Origin: Novosphingobium sp. 9U
GTDB taxonomy: Bacteria > Pseudomonadota > Alphaproteobacteria > Sphingomonadales > Sphingomonadaceae
Assembly (NCBI RefSeq): GCF_902506425.1
Contig: NZ_LR732469.1
Location: forward strand, 1,305,001-1,369,000
Length of the DNA: 64,000 nucleotides
Reading direction: 5' to 3'
Shown: piece after piece, positions 52,180-60,979 of the stretch
Layout of the letters: each line of letters opens with the position of its first letter
How positions within the stretch are numbered: the stretch's first letter is position 1
The notes under the pieces: generated by a model
Seen by the model: only the letters and a program-made list of their open reading frames with translations
The model's database searches: none
What the model was told of the DNA's origin: nothing
Position numbers and translations under genes: made by a program

Positions 52180-52666
52180 GAGCGAGCTTCTCCTTCACGA
52201 CCGAGCGGGCGGCGCCGTCATCGACGGTTATACCAGCAACCCGGGCCACCACGTCACGCGCAGCGTCGGTGGCGACGTTCTCGATCTCGGCGCTGGCAGA
52301 GGCGAGTGCTTCGGCGATGCGCGCCTCCGCTGCGGCGATCTTGGCGTCGAGTCCGCGCTGGGTCTCCGCCAACCGCCCTTCGGTGGCGAGAGCCGCCTTG
52401 GAGCGTGCGTCGGCAATCACGCCTTGCGCTTCGGCGCGGCGCGCGTTGTCACGCGCACGCCAGGCCTCTTCCTGGACGTCGGCTTCGCGACGGGCCTGTT
52501 CGGCCGCCGCGAAATCGTCCGAGATCTGCTTGTCGCGGTGCGCAACGGTGTCCATCACCTTGGGCACCATGCCGCGCCCGACGATGAAAAAGGCAAGGCC
52601 GAAGAACACGACCAGCCAGAAGATCTGACTGGCGTAGAACTCGCCCAGCTGTGCGATCTGTGGCAT
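52172..52666 (-). CDS. atpF': F0 ATP synthase subunit b'
   Basis: A 164-residue stalk subunit: MPQIAQLGEFYASQIFWLVVFFGL membrane segment (about residues 10-28), then GRGMVPKVMDTVAHRDKQI and a long Ala/Glu/Arg helix. The MPQ-start and GRGMVPKV motif mark the b' type of photosynthetic and alphaproteobacterial enzymes. Lies between atpE and atpF. Confidence 0.9.
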   Translation of the reverse strand: MPQIAQLGEFYASQIFWLVVFFGLAFFIVGRGMVPKVMDTVAHRDKQISDDFAAAEQARREADVQEEAWRARDNARRAEAQGVIADARSKAALATEGRLAETQRGLDAKIAAAEARIAEALASASAEIENVATDAARDVVARVAGITVDDGAARSVVKEKLAHG

Positions 52667-52767
52667 TCGTCAGCCCCGTTCCCTGATCTGCGTCTCAATG
52701 ACTATCGTAAGTGCCGCGATGGCCGGAAGCGCCGCGAGGACGCTCCGACCTCAACGGCAGCGTGCGA

Positions 52768-52992
52768 TCAGGCGAATATCAGCAGCGCGGCAACGACGAA
52801 CGAGAGCAGGCCCAGAAGCTCGGCACCGGCGAAGCCGATGAACAGGCGGCCCTGCTGCGCGTCGGCAGCACCGGGGTTGCGCAGCGCGCCTTCGAGGAAC
52901 TTGGCGAAAACCGAGCCCACGCCGATCGATGCGAGACCGCAACCGATTGCAGCGAGACCGGCTCCGAGCAGCTTTGCAGCATCTGCGTCCAT
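52768..52992 (-). CDS. atpE: F0 ATP synthase subunit c
   Basis: A 74-residue hairpin of two membrane helices forming the proton-carrying ring. The polar loop is ALRNPGA (about residues 36-42) and the proton-binding Glu is in GFAGAELLGLLSF (about 57). ATG 52992 is preceded by AGGGAG. Confidence 0.97.
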   Translation of the reverse strand: MDADAAKLLGAGLAAIGCGLASIGVGSVFAKFLEGALRNPGAADAQQGRLFIGFAGAELLGLLSFVVAALLIFA

Positions 52993-53036
52993 TTTGAAAA
53001 CTCCCTTTGGTAAATCAGTGGTCGTGGAAAGGATGA

Positions 53037-53825
53037 TCAGTGCAGGTTCTCGGCGTCGTTCAAATAGACGCAGGTGAGAAGCGCGAAGACGTAGGCCTGG
53101 ATACCGGCGACGAGCAGCTCGAGCGCGCAGATTCCGACCATCAGGACGAAGCTGGGCAGTCCGGCGATGGCGAACAGGCCGATGTTGGCGTTGCCGGTGC
53201 TGATCACGAAGCTGGAGAGCACTTCGAGCAGCACGTGGCCGGCCATCATGGCGACGAACAGTCGCAGGCCGAGGCTGAACGGGCGCACCAGGAACGAGAT
53301 CAGCTCCACGCAGAAGATCAGCGGGATCATGACCACCGGAGTGCCGTGCGGCACGAACAGCGAGAAGAAGTGGAAGCCGTGCTTGGCGAAGCCGACGATG
53401 ATGACGATCGCGAAGGTCACGACCGCGAGGACGCCCGTGGCCGAGAAGTGGCTTGTGAAGGTGAAGGCGTGCAGGCCAACGACGCCGAGCGGCAGCAGGC
53501 CCAGGAAGTTCGCGAACAGGATGAACATGAACAGCGTGAACATGTAGGGCACGTACTTCTTGCCTGCGGGACCGACGTTGGCCGCGAGCAGCCCGTCGAT
53601 GAAGCCGGTGAAGCTTTCCACCGCCATCTGCCAGCGGCCGGGCACGAGCTGACGCTTCATGCCACCGGCGACGAACACCAGCATCAGCAAGGACGCCAGC
53701 GCCATCCACAGCGCGGAGTTGGTAAACGGAATATGGTAGCCCGCGATCTGCCAGCCATCGGTGCCGAACAACGGCTCGATGGTGAACTGGTGCATCGGAT
53801 CGACTTTGCCCGCCTCGGCTGCCAC
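53037..53825 (-). CDS. atpB: F0 ATP synthase subunit a
   Basis: A 262-residue membrane stator subunit. The proton-path Arg lies in PFSLGLRLFVAMMAGHVLL (about residue 187); FLGLLPLG and GAELL-type partner contacts are present. The start is GTG at 53825 (VAAEAGKVDPMHQF); an internal ATG at about residue 11 is the alternative. Lies 44 bases upstream of atpE. Confidence 0.96.
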   Translation of the reverse strand: MAAEAGKVDPMHQFTIEPLFGTDGWQIAGYHIPFTNSALWMALASLLMLVFVAGGMKRQLVPGRWQMAVESFTGFIDGLLAANVGPAGKKYVPYMFTLFMFILFANFLGLLPLGVVGLHAFTFTSHFSATGVLAVVTFAIVIIVGFAKHGFHFFSLFVPHGTPVVMIPLIFCVELISFLVRPFSLGLRLFVAMMAGHVLLEVLSSFVISTGNANIGLFAIAGLPSFVLMVGICALELLVAGIQAYVFALLTCVYLNDAENLH

Positions 53826-53899
53826 GTCTGCCCTCTTTACCTGTCTCTACATGCGCGACCAGCGCCCCTTCATGGTCCCTACGGCTTGAAGCCGAAGGA

Positions 53900-54235
53900 T
53901 CAGTCAGGGCGCCGGTTGGACATCCGGATGATGTTCCTGAAGGCGACGAAGATTCCGAGGAACAACATCACCAACAGACCCCAGGGGCGCGTGGCGGGGA
54001 TGAATTGCTGAACAACCCACCCCAGAAACGCGCCGCCCACGATACCCCCGAGCAAGTCGGCGAGGACGCGGTTGCCGGCGCGATAGTTCGCATCGGCCTC
54101 CCCGCCCGCCACCGGCTTGGTGCGCTGCTCTTCCTGCTCGCGTGCGGCGCGGAGCCGCTCATCGAGCGCGTCGAGACGCGCATCCTCGCCCGAAGGGTCT
54201 CGTGCGTCAGGTTCGTCGTTCACGTCAGCCCCCAT
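53900..54235 (-). CDS. atpI: ATP synthase assembly protein AtpI
   Basis: A 111-residue protein with a charged N terminus (DALDERLRAAREQEEQR) and two membrane helices (NRVLADLLGGIVGGAFLGW and WGLLVMLFLGIFVAFRNI). AtpI helps c-ring assembly and Mg2+ handling. First gene of the F0 operon, with a promoter candidate at 54289-54317. Confidence 0.9.
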   Translation of the reverse strand: MGADVNDEPDARDPSGEDARLDALDERLRAAREQEEQRTKPVAGGEADANYRAGNRVLADLLGGIVGGAFLGWVVQQFIPATRPWGLLVMLFLGIFVAFRNIIRMSNRRPD

Positions 54236-54288
54236 TTAGCGCAGGAACTTGCGACACGCTCGACGGCCTGCCCGCCGTAGGCATCGGC

Positions 54289-54317
54289 GCCTTAGGGTGG
54301 GGGCAATTTCGTGTCAA
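54289..54317 (-). promoter_or_regulatory. sigma-70-type promoter candidate for the F0 operon
   Basis: Minus strand: TTGACA (54312-54317), 17-base spacer, TAAGGC (54289-54294) as a weak -10, about 54 bases upstream of the atpI ATG. Confidence 0.5.
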
Positions 54318-54362
54318 CCGGTGCGGTTATGTTGCACGGCCTTATGCCCGGAGAGGCTCACC

Positions 54363-54764
54363 TCAGGGACAACGCGGATCTCTCTGCGGTGCGCCAGCGC
54401 CGCGGGTCTGCCAGCTGCCGTCGGGCGCCTGGTACTTCTCTCCCGCCGCGGTGCGCTGGATCAGGACGCAGCCTTGCGTGAAGGCGTACTCCTCGACCGT
54501 GGCGTTCTGCGAGGCCGCACGCTCGGTATAGTTGGCGCGGCGCTGGATGTTGATCTTGTCGGCAAGTGCCCGGACGTCGCCGCCACCGCCGATAACGCCG
54601 AGATAGCCATCAGTCTTTTCGCCCACCTGCCCCGAAGCGCGTGCCGCAGCGTAGGCGGGATCCCGGTCGGCCCAGGCCGGCGCGGCCACGCCCGCCAGCG
54701 CCAGCGCAAAGGCAGGCCCGGCGAGGGTCCAGGAGCGGATCAGAGTGCGTGCAGTCATGGTCAT
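54363..54764 (-). CDS. ydbL: YdbL family protein (DUF1318)
   Basis: A 133-residue exported protein (signal peptide RSWTLAGPAFALALAGVAAPAWA). The DUF1318 core is ARASGQVGEKTDGYLGVI ... VRALADKINIQRRANYTERA. It works with YdbH and YnbE in lipid transport between membranes in E. coli, where YdbL modulates the other two. ATG 54764 overlaps the ynbE stop by one base; ATG 54758 is also possible. Confidence 0.88.
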   Translation of the reverse strand: MTMTARTLIRSWTLAGPAFALALAGVAAPAWADRDPAYAAARASGQVGEKTDGYLGVIGGGGDVRALADKINIQRRANYTERAASQNATVEEYAFTQGCVLIQRTAAGEKYQAPDGSWQTRGAGAPQRDPRCP

Positions 54765-55033
54765 CAGAAAATGTCCGGGTTGGCTTCGATGTTCTGCTTC
54801 ACGTCTTCGGCGAGGCGATAGATCACCTCCTGCTTAATGTTGATGTTCAGCTCTATCACGATCGGCTTGTCGGGTGCGTTCACTGAGATGCACCCGGCGA
54901 GACCCGTCGTCCCAAGCATCAACATCGCCAGCGCGGTAAGTCTACGCCGACCCGACCGGCCTGCTCCTTCGCTAGCCTGCATATCGAAGCTTGTTGCAGG
55001 CGAGACAAAGGCAGTCAATCGTGAGGACGTCAT
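54764..55033 (-). CDS. ynbE: YnbE family outer-membrane lipoprotein
   Basis: A small lipoprotein with lipobox LAGC (Cys at about residue 47) and the YnbE core IVIELNINIKQEVIYRLAEDV. It forms a bridge with YdbH across the periplasm. ATG 55033 overlaps the ydbH stop (ATGA) and is listed, but the resulting signal peptide is unusually long; ATG 54982 would give a normal 29-residue lead and a 72-residue precursor. Confidence 0.85.
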   Translation of the reverse strand: MTSSRLTAFVSPATSFDMQASEGAGRSGRRRLTALAMLMLGTTGLAGCISVNAPDKPIVIELNINIKQEVIYRLAEDVKQNIEANPDIF

Positions 55034-58000
55034 GGCATAGTCTCGCTTGCGGCAGGCTGAACGGAGTGTTTTGTGGGATCAACCGATTTCAGAGGTAAGC
55101 TCGGGTGAGGCAGCGCGCGCCCGTTCGCGTCGATCAGGCCGAGCGTGCGCGGATCGCGGACGAAGGCAGGATCGTACAGCGACTTGAACGAGGTCACGAG
55201 CTGGAAGAACGGAGCGCGTAGGTTCACGTTAAATTGGATTGGCAGCTTGGCGATGCGGCGGGTGAGAAAGTTCTTCGAAGCCCCCTGCCCTTGGGTCACG
55301 CCCGAGAAGCTGAGGCGCGTGACGATCTCACCTTCTAGGGCGCCGTTCATGCCGATGCTCATCTGCCGGTAGTCGAGCGATCGGAGAGTATCGAAGGCGA
55401 AGTTCGCCATCGTCGACAGGTCCTTGTACGTCAGCTCGCCCACGTAAGACACGTTACCACCCGGGGGGCGGGATTTGAGCAGCCCCCCTTCGATGCGGCC
55501 GCCGTTCTGGTCGAAGATCAAGGGAAGCGTGCCGTCGAACGTGCCGGTGGCGTTGAGATTCGCAAGCTCGAGCCGCTGCACGAACAGCGCAGCGTCGGCG
55601 CCGGTCACCTCCAGCGTGTAGTTCTGCACCGCGTCGGTGCCCACCGCCATGCGCGTCGGCAGCAGGCGCAGGGTGCCGCCGACGAAGGGCCAGGTACCGC
55701 CGTTCACCGCGATGACCAGGCCGGGCTGCAAGGCATAGGTGATCACGCCGTCGTTGACCTCGATGCCAGGGTTGATCGAGGCGACGCGCAGCTGCTGGTC
55801 GGGCGCGGTGACGAGGCCGAGCAGGTCGGTGAAGCGGATCGTACCGGCCACACCCTGCACCGGGCCGAACGCGGCGGCAAAGTCGAGCTTGTCGGTGGTA
55901 AAGCTGCCGGTGCTGGTGACGCCTGCGGCATCCCAGTCGATCCGACCGCTCCCGCGCACCGTGCCGCGGGTGTTGGCGACGACGCCGAGCGCGAGCCGGG
56001 TCAGCGTTTCCGGCTGCACCTTCTCATCGAAGGTAATGTCTTGGACGGCCAGGTCTGCATGTCCGCTGCCGCGTGACAGGTCGTGGCGGATAGTCGCGAG
56101 CACCACCGCGCGGTCGCTCGCCGGTTCACGCATGAGCGCAACGGCATCGATGACGTTGTTCCTGAGAGTCAGCGTGGCATCGCGGGCGATCACCGGCTGG
56201 AACCGGTCGACTTGCTCGCGATCCTCCAGGCGGAACGATCCCTGGCCCAGCGACAGCACGCCGCCGGCATAGCGCCAGGCGCCGCGCACCTCATGCAAAT
56301 CGAGCGGCACGGCGTAGAGCGACACGTCCGAGCCGTCGAAAGTGCCGGCGATATCGCGCCCAGCGCGGGCGTTCAGATTGGCGATGCGGAAGTGCGAGGC
56401 AGTGGCCGCGGGCCCGAGCAGCACGTCGATGCCGCGCGCGGTGATAACGCCGGGATAGGCAAAACCGACGGGGCCGCTCGCCAGGCGAATCGGTGTGGCG
56501 CCCAGCCGCCCGGCAAGGTCGAGCGACGCCAAGCCGCCGGCGATGCTCAGACGACCATCGGCCAGGCGCAGCATCGGCCGGCCCCGCGCGGGGCAAAGCG
56601 TCAGCTGCCGCCGATCGATCGACAGCGAGGCCAGCGCCAGTTCGTCGAAGCGCACCTCGGCGCATGAGCGCCAGAGTTCGATCGTGTCGTCGTTCCAACG
56701 GCCGTCCACCGGCACCAGCAGGTTGCGCGCGCTGCCACCCGGCAGCGCTCCGCTCGCGAGGATACTTCCGGTGAAGCCGATCGCACCCGAGCGCGCCTGG
56801 ACCACGGCCATTTGTGGCATCGCCAGGCTGGCGTCGCCTGCGCGGTACTCGGGCATCTGCGCACGCAAGACCAGGCTGCCGTCGTTCGCGCGCTCCATGC
56901 GCCCGCCAATGCGCGGCAGACCATCCCCGCCGGTGACGAAGTTGCCGCTGATCCGCGGCAGGCCCTGCGCGCGGGCGAGCACCTGAACCCGCGAAACTGC
57001 CAGTAGCGACTGCCCGCTGGTTCCCTGCAACGCTGCGCGCGGCACGACGACAGAGATCCCTTCCGAACCGCGGCGGGCCAGGAAGGCACCTTCGAGCGTG
57101 CTGGCGCGGGTCTCGCGCGCAAAGGCGCCGCGCATCCGGGCTAGCAGCGGCGCGACCAGCGTGCCCTCAGCACTTGCTTGCGCTCGCGCCAGCGCGCGAT
57201 CGAGCATGGGACCGCCTGATAGCCCCGATCCCTTCACGTCACCTTCGACCTGAATGTTGGCGAAGTCCTGAGCCGAACGCAGCCGGCCGCTCACGGCAAG
57301 GCGCTCGGCCCTCGCTTGCGCGGCGGCGAGGCGACGCGCCTCCAACTCGAAGCGGGTGTTGAGTGCATGTGCGCGATAGGTGAAGGTCGCCTCGCCGTTC
57401 AAAGCGCCTTGCGCGCCTTGCGGCAACGCCCCGGCGCCGGTCACGAGCTGCAACTTACCCTCGCCACCGTCCAGCGCACGGTCGAACGTGATGTCGGTCG
57501 CCATTGCCGTCCGTTCCAGCCTTCCGCCCCGCTGCGGACAGGAAGCACGCGCCAGCCGCAGCGGGCCGACAAAGCGCGGCCGCTCGGACGCGACAGTCAG
57601 CCGGCCATAGATGCTCGCCTTCTCCACCGCGCAGCCCGCGACATCAAGGCGTGGAGCGATCGCCGCCAGTTCGCCGTCAAAGCCACCGCGCAGCTGGCCC
57701 TTGCCGTCAACCTTGATCCCGACCGGACCGAAATCAGTACGGATCAGCGCGCGGCCGTCCTGGATGCCAAGGTCGAGATCGGGCAGGCGGAACGGCGCCT
57801 TGCTGCCGGTGAACAGCACTTTGTCGAGGCTGCCGAAGCTGGGCTTGCCGCCATGCACACGACCGTAGAGCCTTGGACGCACCAGCGTGATGCGTCCGAT
57901 GCCAGGGAAGCCAAATCGCAGGCGCGTCCTGACATGCACTTCCGCCACGGTCAGGTCGGGCCGCTCTTTCGGGCCGACGACCAGGTTGCGAATGACCTGC

Positions 58001-58227
58001 TCGTCCGGGCCGATCGCGGCGACTTCGTAGGTCGCAGGCAGGTCCATCTGCTCAAGCTGCGCAGCGATATAGTTGTCCGCGATCGACTTGCGCGTGACCC
58101 ATACGTAGGCCAGCGCCAGCACGAGCACTGCGACCAGGCACGCAGCAGCGACGCGCCACCCGCGACGGGCCGGGCGCAAGGCGCTATCGTCTGCCGGCTG
58201 TTCGTCGTGCTGCACCATCGGTAGCAT
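55030..58227 (-). CDS. ydbH: YdbH family intermembrane lipid-transport protein (AsmA-like)
   Basis: A protein of 1065 residues: one N-terminal inner-membrane helix (WRVAAACLVAVLVLALAYVWV, about residues 23-43), then a long periplasmic region of AsmA/TamB-like repeating beta-groove units, and a conserved C-terminal segment (GTFDGTLPLIFDQNGGRIEGG ... YKDLSTMANFAFDTLRSLDYR; positions about 885-960). It belongs to the bridge-like proteins that carry phospholipids to the outer membrane. It heads ydbH-ynbE-ydbL, each pair overlapping by a few bases. Start uncertain: ATG 58227, ATG 58218 or GTG 58230. Confidence 0.9.
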   Translation of the reverse strand: MLPMVQHDEQPADDSALRPARRGWRVAAACLVAVLVLALAYVWVTRKSIADNYIAAQLEQMDLPATYEVAAIGPDEQVIRNLVVGPKERPDLTVAEVHVRTRLRFGFPGIGRITLVRPRLYGRVHGGKPSFGSLDKVLFTGSKAPFRLPDLDLGIQDGRALIRTDFGPVGIKVDGKGQLRGGFDGELAAIAPRLDVAGCAVEKASIYGRLTVASERPRFVGPLRLARASCPQRGGRLERTAMATDITFDRALDGGEGKLQLVTGAGALPQGAQGALNGEATFTYRAHALNTRFELEARRLAAAQARAERLAVSGRLRSAQDFANIQVEGDVKGSGLSGGPMLDRALARAQASAEGTLVAPLLARMRGAFARETRASTLEGAFLARRGSEGISVVVPRAALQGTSGQSLLAVSRVQVLARAQGLPRISGNFVTGGDGLPRIGGRMERANDGSLVLRAQMPEYRAGDASLAMPQMAVVQARSGAIGFTGSILASGALPGGSARNLLVPVDGRWNDDTIELWRSCAEVRFDELALASLSIDRRQLTLCPARGRPMLRLADGRLSIAGGLASLDLAGRLGATPIRLASGPVGFAYPGVITARGIDVLLGPAATASHFRIANLNARAGRDIAGTFDGSDVSLYAVPLDLHEVRGAWRYAGGVLSLGQGSFRLEDREQVDRFQPVIARDATLTLRNNVIDAVALMREPASDRAVVLATIRHDLSRGSGHADLAVQDITFDEKVQPETLTRLALGVVANTRGTVRGSGRIDWDAAGVTSTGSFTTDKLDFAAAFGPVQGVAGTIRFTDLLGLVTAPDQQLRVASINPGIEVNDGVITYALQPGLVIAVNGGTWPFVGGTLRLLPTRMAVGTDAVQNYTLEVTGADAALFVQRLELANLNATGTFDGTLPLIFDQNGGRIEGGLLKSRPPGGNVSYVGELTYKDLSTMANFAFDTLRSLDYRQMSIGMNGALEGEIVTRLSFSGVTQGQGASKNFLTRRIAKLPIQFNVNLRAPFFQLVTSFKSLYDPAFVRDPRTLGLIDANGRALPHPSLPLKSVDPTKHSVQPAASETMP

Positions 58228-58271
58228 CACTTGCGCTGGCGAATCTTGAAAGGCAATGAATTCCCCCGACG

Positions 58272-58727
58272 ATGGCCGACGATCCCTGCCTGTTCGGCGC
58301 CGCTGCGGCGCCCGCCTCTAAGCCCAACGTCGGGAACGATCCGTCCGGCCACCGCAGCCGGCTGCGCCAGCGATTGCTGGAAGGCAACGACGATGCCTTG
58401 CGCGACCACGAGGTGATTGAATTGCTGCTCATGCAGGCGGTGCCACGCCGTGACATGAAGCCGGTCGCCCGCACGCTGATCGATCGCTTCGGCTCGCTGG
58501 CCGCGGTGCTGACGGCGGACCCGCGCACCCTCGCCGCGCATCCCGGCATGGGTGAGGCGACCGCGGCGGCGCTCAAGATCGTGGTCTTGGCCGCGCGCCG
58601 GCTCGCCCGCCAGAAGGTGCGCGAGGCGCCGGTGATCGGATCGTGGCAGACGCTGATCGACTACCTGACGATCGACATGGCGCACCTCACCCGCGAGCGG
58701 GTCCGGGTCCTTTATCTTAACAGATGA
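58272..58727 (+). pseudogene. radC: radC, 5' part only (cut by prophage integration)
   Basis: Reads as the N-terminal UPF0758/RadC half: HRSRLRQRLLEGNDDALRDHEVIELLL (about residues 27-53, positions only), helix-hairpin-helix AAHPGMGEATAAALKIVVLA, then the first strand of the JAB-like domain LTRERVRVLYLN. It stops at codon 152 with ...LNR-stop, exactly where the catalytic HXHX-D part (HNHPSGDP in intact RadC) should begin. The 3' half is absent and a serine recombinase gene follows 41 bases later. Confidence 0.88.
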
Positions 58728-58735
58728 AATATGGT
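58700..58735. other. attachment site (attL/attR) of the prophage in radC
   Basis: Homology to RadC ends at about 58720 (codons for VLYLN), after which AT-rich sequence begins. The recombination core of a serine integrase should lie in this interval. The exact crossover dinucleotide cannot be fixed without the other end of the element. Confidence 0.6.
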
Positions 58736-58768
58736 TGTATGGATATGGCTCCGTTATAGGGCGTCACC

Positions 58769-60418
58769 ATGCAAGCCATTTGTTATCATCGATATAGCTC
58801 GAAGCGCCAAGACCGAGGCTCGTCCATCGAGCGGCAAGTGGAGCGCACTGGCGACCTGTGCGCCCGCAAGGGATGGGACATTATCGAGACCATCGAAGAT
58901 CGCGGGCAGTCGGCATGGAAGGGAGATCACCTTTCCGTTGGCAATCTTGGAAAGCTGCGCGCTCGGATCGATGCCGGGTTGATCTCACCGGGCACGATCT
59001 TGGTTGTCGAAAACATCGATCGCCTGTCGCGGCAAGATTATCGAACGGCTCGCCGATGGATTGAGGACGTGACCGATAGAGACATCATCGTGGCGGTCCA
59101 CTCACCCGAGCTTATCCTTGACCGACATGCGATGTCGGGGGCGAATATAGGCGCGATGCTCCAGCACCTTTTGGAAGCGAACCGGGCCACAGCGGAGGGG
59201 AACCGCAAATCCTCGATGCAGAAAGCCACCATCGAAAAAGGATTGAAGCTGGCGCGCGAAGGCGTGGTCTACTCGCCGCGAGCGCCAGCGTGGCTGATCG
59301 CGAAAAAAGGTGAGGCCTTCCGCCTGAACGAAGATCGAGTGGCGACAATAAACTCGATCTACGAGTGGTCGGCGGCGGGCTTGGGCTACGAGACAATCAC
59401 CAAGCGCCTGAACGCGACTGTGCCGCCTTGGACTCAAGGATGGAAGGACGGCGCTTCAAAATGGCGGATAGGTTATGTCCGCGACATCCTGTCATCGCCT
59501 GCCGTCGAGGGTGAATACCATGTCAGAACGGGACCGGGCCGCAAGCCCACCGGTGAAGTCATTCGGTCCTATTACCCGCGCATAGTCGAGGCCGAACTCG
59601 TAGAGCGCGCACGAGCGGCGATCAGGACGCGGATGGGTAGTGGTGGGGCTAAGTCTGGTGAGGCGCAAAACCTTTTCGGCGGTATCGCCTCCTGCTCCGT
59701 CTGTAAGGGCAGCGTGGGGCGCACGCTCACGGGAAACGGGCGCGGGAGGCGCTATGCCTACCTCGAATGCAGGAACGCCCGCTATGGCATTTGTAAGGCC
59801 AAAGGGAAGATACGCTACGATCACGTCGAAGCGTCTGTGCTTGAGAAGCTTCTTCATCTGGCGCTTGATGACACACACTTCATCGCCCCCGATGATGTTG
59901 CGCCACTGGCTTCGCGGCTGGCGAATGCTCGCAAACGTGCTGAAGAACTCACTCAGGAAGCCGCTAACCTTATTGCAGTATTGCGGAAGCTACCGGAAAG
60001 CGCCGCAACGTTGACGGCCTTGGCCGACATAGAGGCAGAGAAAGCCGCCACCGTTGCCGAGATATCGAAGGCCGAGATCGAACTTGATATCGCACGCGGC
60101 AAGGTGTCGCCGGGTGAGCACCTGATCCGAGTGAACGACGTGCGCGATTTGCTCACCGCCGAAGACGATGAGGCACGGTTCGCGGCACGGCTTCGAGTGA
60201 AAGCTGCCTTTCAAAACCTGATTGACGGGATCGAGTTCGATCCGCTTCGGGGCGTTGCGACGGTCAGATTGGTGAGCGGATTGGGCGCGATGCATATCAC
60301 TTCGGACGGTCGGGCGGGCTTTCTCGATCTCGTGCGTGAAGGCCGCGACTACTCCGACACTCCCCTCGCCAAGGACTTCATTCGCCGTCGCGATGCGAAA
60401 AAGCCGCGAGCGCGGTAG
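58769..60418 (+). CDS. large serine recombinase (phage integrase)
   Basis: A 549-residue site-specific recombinase. The N-terminal resolvase domain has HRYSSKRQDRGSSIERQ (about residues 7-23; catalytic Ser in YSS) and ENIDRLSRQDYRTARRW (about 76-92). The recombinase domain spans about 165-290, then a zinc ribbon (CSVCKGSVGRT ... LECRNARYGIC, about 310-350) and a coiled-coil near residue 400-460. It catalyses integration through a covalent seryl-DNA link. Base composition is lower in GC than the flanking host genes. Its location directly behind truncated radC makes it the agent of that insertion. Confidence 0.94.
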   Translation: MQAICYHRYSSKRQDRGSSIERQVERTGDLCARKGWDIIETIEDRGQSAWKGDHLSVGNLGKLRARIDAGLISPGTILVVENIDRLSRQDYRTARRWIEDVTDRDIIVAVHSPELILDRHAMSGANIGAMLQHLLEANRATAEGNRKSSMQKATIEKGLKLAREGVVYSPRAPAWLIAKKGEAFRLNEDRVATINSIYEWSAAGLGYETITKRLNATVPPWTQGWKDGASKWRIGYVRDILSSPAVEGEYHVRTGPGRKPTGEVIRSYYPRIVEAELVERARAAIRTRMGSGGAKSGEAQNLFGGIASCSVCKGSVGRTLTGNGRGRRYAYLECRNARYGICKAKGKIRYDHVEASVLEKLLHLALDDTHFIAPDDVAPLASRLANARKRAEELTQEAANLIAVLRKLPESAATLTALADIEAEKAATVAEISKAEIELDIARGKVSPGEHLIRVNDVRDLLTAEDDEARFAARLRVKAAFQNLIDGIEFDPLRGVATVRLVSGLGAMHITSDGRAGFLDLVREGRDYSDTPLAKDFIRRRDAKKPRAR

Positions 60419-60644
60419 AGCCTTCATTCGCTTGCACCACAGGACATAACTGAAGCGGCAGCATCATCTGACGAGCGTCTCGACAAGGCGGATCGGGAGC
60501 GTCGAGGTGCGAGTAGACCAGCGTGGCAAGCTCATCGGCGGCACGCTCCCGTAAACGCTCATCTGGCGCGGTCAGGCCAGCGCGACACCATCCGGGTGAC
60601 TCTAAGAGTAGAAGCTCTGCGATGCGTTCTTGGCTGATGATCAT
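60378..60644 (-). CDS. small prophage protein resembling DUF6771, LexA-controlled
   Basis: An 88-residue protein: ISQERIAELLLLESPGW, then RAGLTAPDERLRERAADELATLVYSHL, a pattern I associate with the DUF6771 family of sphingomonads and their phages. No catalytic motif. It converges with the recombinase gene and overlaps its end by 41 bases. A perfect LexA box lies 24 bases upstream of the ATG, so it should be expressed during DNA damage. Confidence 0.7.
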   Translation of the reverse strand: MIISQERIAELLLLESPGWCRAGLTAPDERLRERAADELATLVYSHLDAPDPPCRDARQMMLPLQLCPVVQANEGSTALAAFSHRDGE

Positions 60645-60668
60645 GCGAATCCCCGTTCGACCTGATTA

Positions 60669-60683
60669 GAACATAACGGGAAC
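60669..60683 (-). promoter_or_regulatory. LexA (SOS) box in the prophage
   Basis: On the minus strand GTTCCCGTTATGTTC, a perfect GTTC-N7-GTTC operator 24 bases before the DUF6771-like gene. Its spacer (CCGTTAT) resembles that of the imuA box (CTATTAT). Confidence 0.72.
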
Positions 60684-60784
60684 GATTCAAACCCTCTAAC
60701 AGCTTCGTTAAAAACGCATCGGATCGCGGGATCGCGGGTTGAAGGGATGACAGAACGTGCAAACGGCTCTGTTCATGAGGTGCG

Positions 60785-60964
60785 ATGATGGACGAGCAGA
60801 CAACCAAACAGGTCAAGATATTTGCGGAAGCTGGTGCGCTAAAGTCGGCACTTTTCGTGTCGGCGCTCGCACAGTTGCGGCAATTCCCTTGGAGCAGGAT
60901 GCTCGCTGGCACGATAACGGCTTTGGCAGCAGCGAAGGCCACCCTTCCCCTACTTGTTAGGTAG
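60785..60964 (+). CDS. small prophage protein with one hydrophobic helix
   Basis: A 59-residue reading frame with a good ribosome site (GAGGTG 4 bases before ATGATG). Residues 1-20 are charged (MMDEQTTKQVKIFAEAGALK), residues 38-58 hydrophobic (MLAGTITALAAAKATLPLLV). It is too small for family assignment; a holin-like or membrane role is only a guess. Location between the LexA-controlled gene and the tail cluster. Confidence 0.4.
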   Translation: MMDEQTTKQVKIFAEAGALKSALFVSALAQLRQFPWSRMLAGTITALAAAKATLPLLVR

Positions 60965-60979
60965 CCTCATGATCTCCGC

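Noticed and set aside
60559..60942. 127-codon minus-strand frame upstream of the DUF6771-like gene
   Set aside because: It crosses the LexA box and promoter region and is antisense to the small gene at 60785; no ribosome site.
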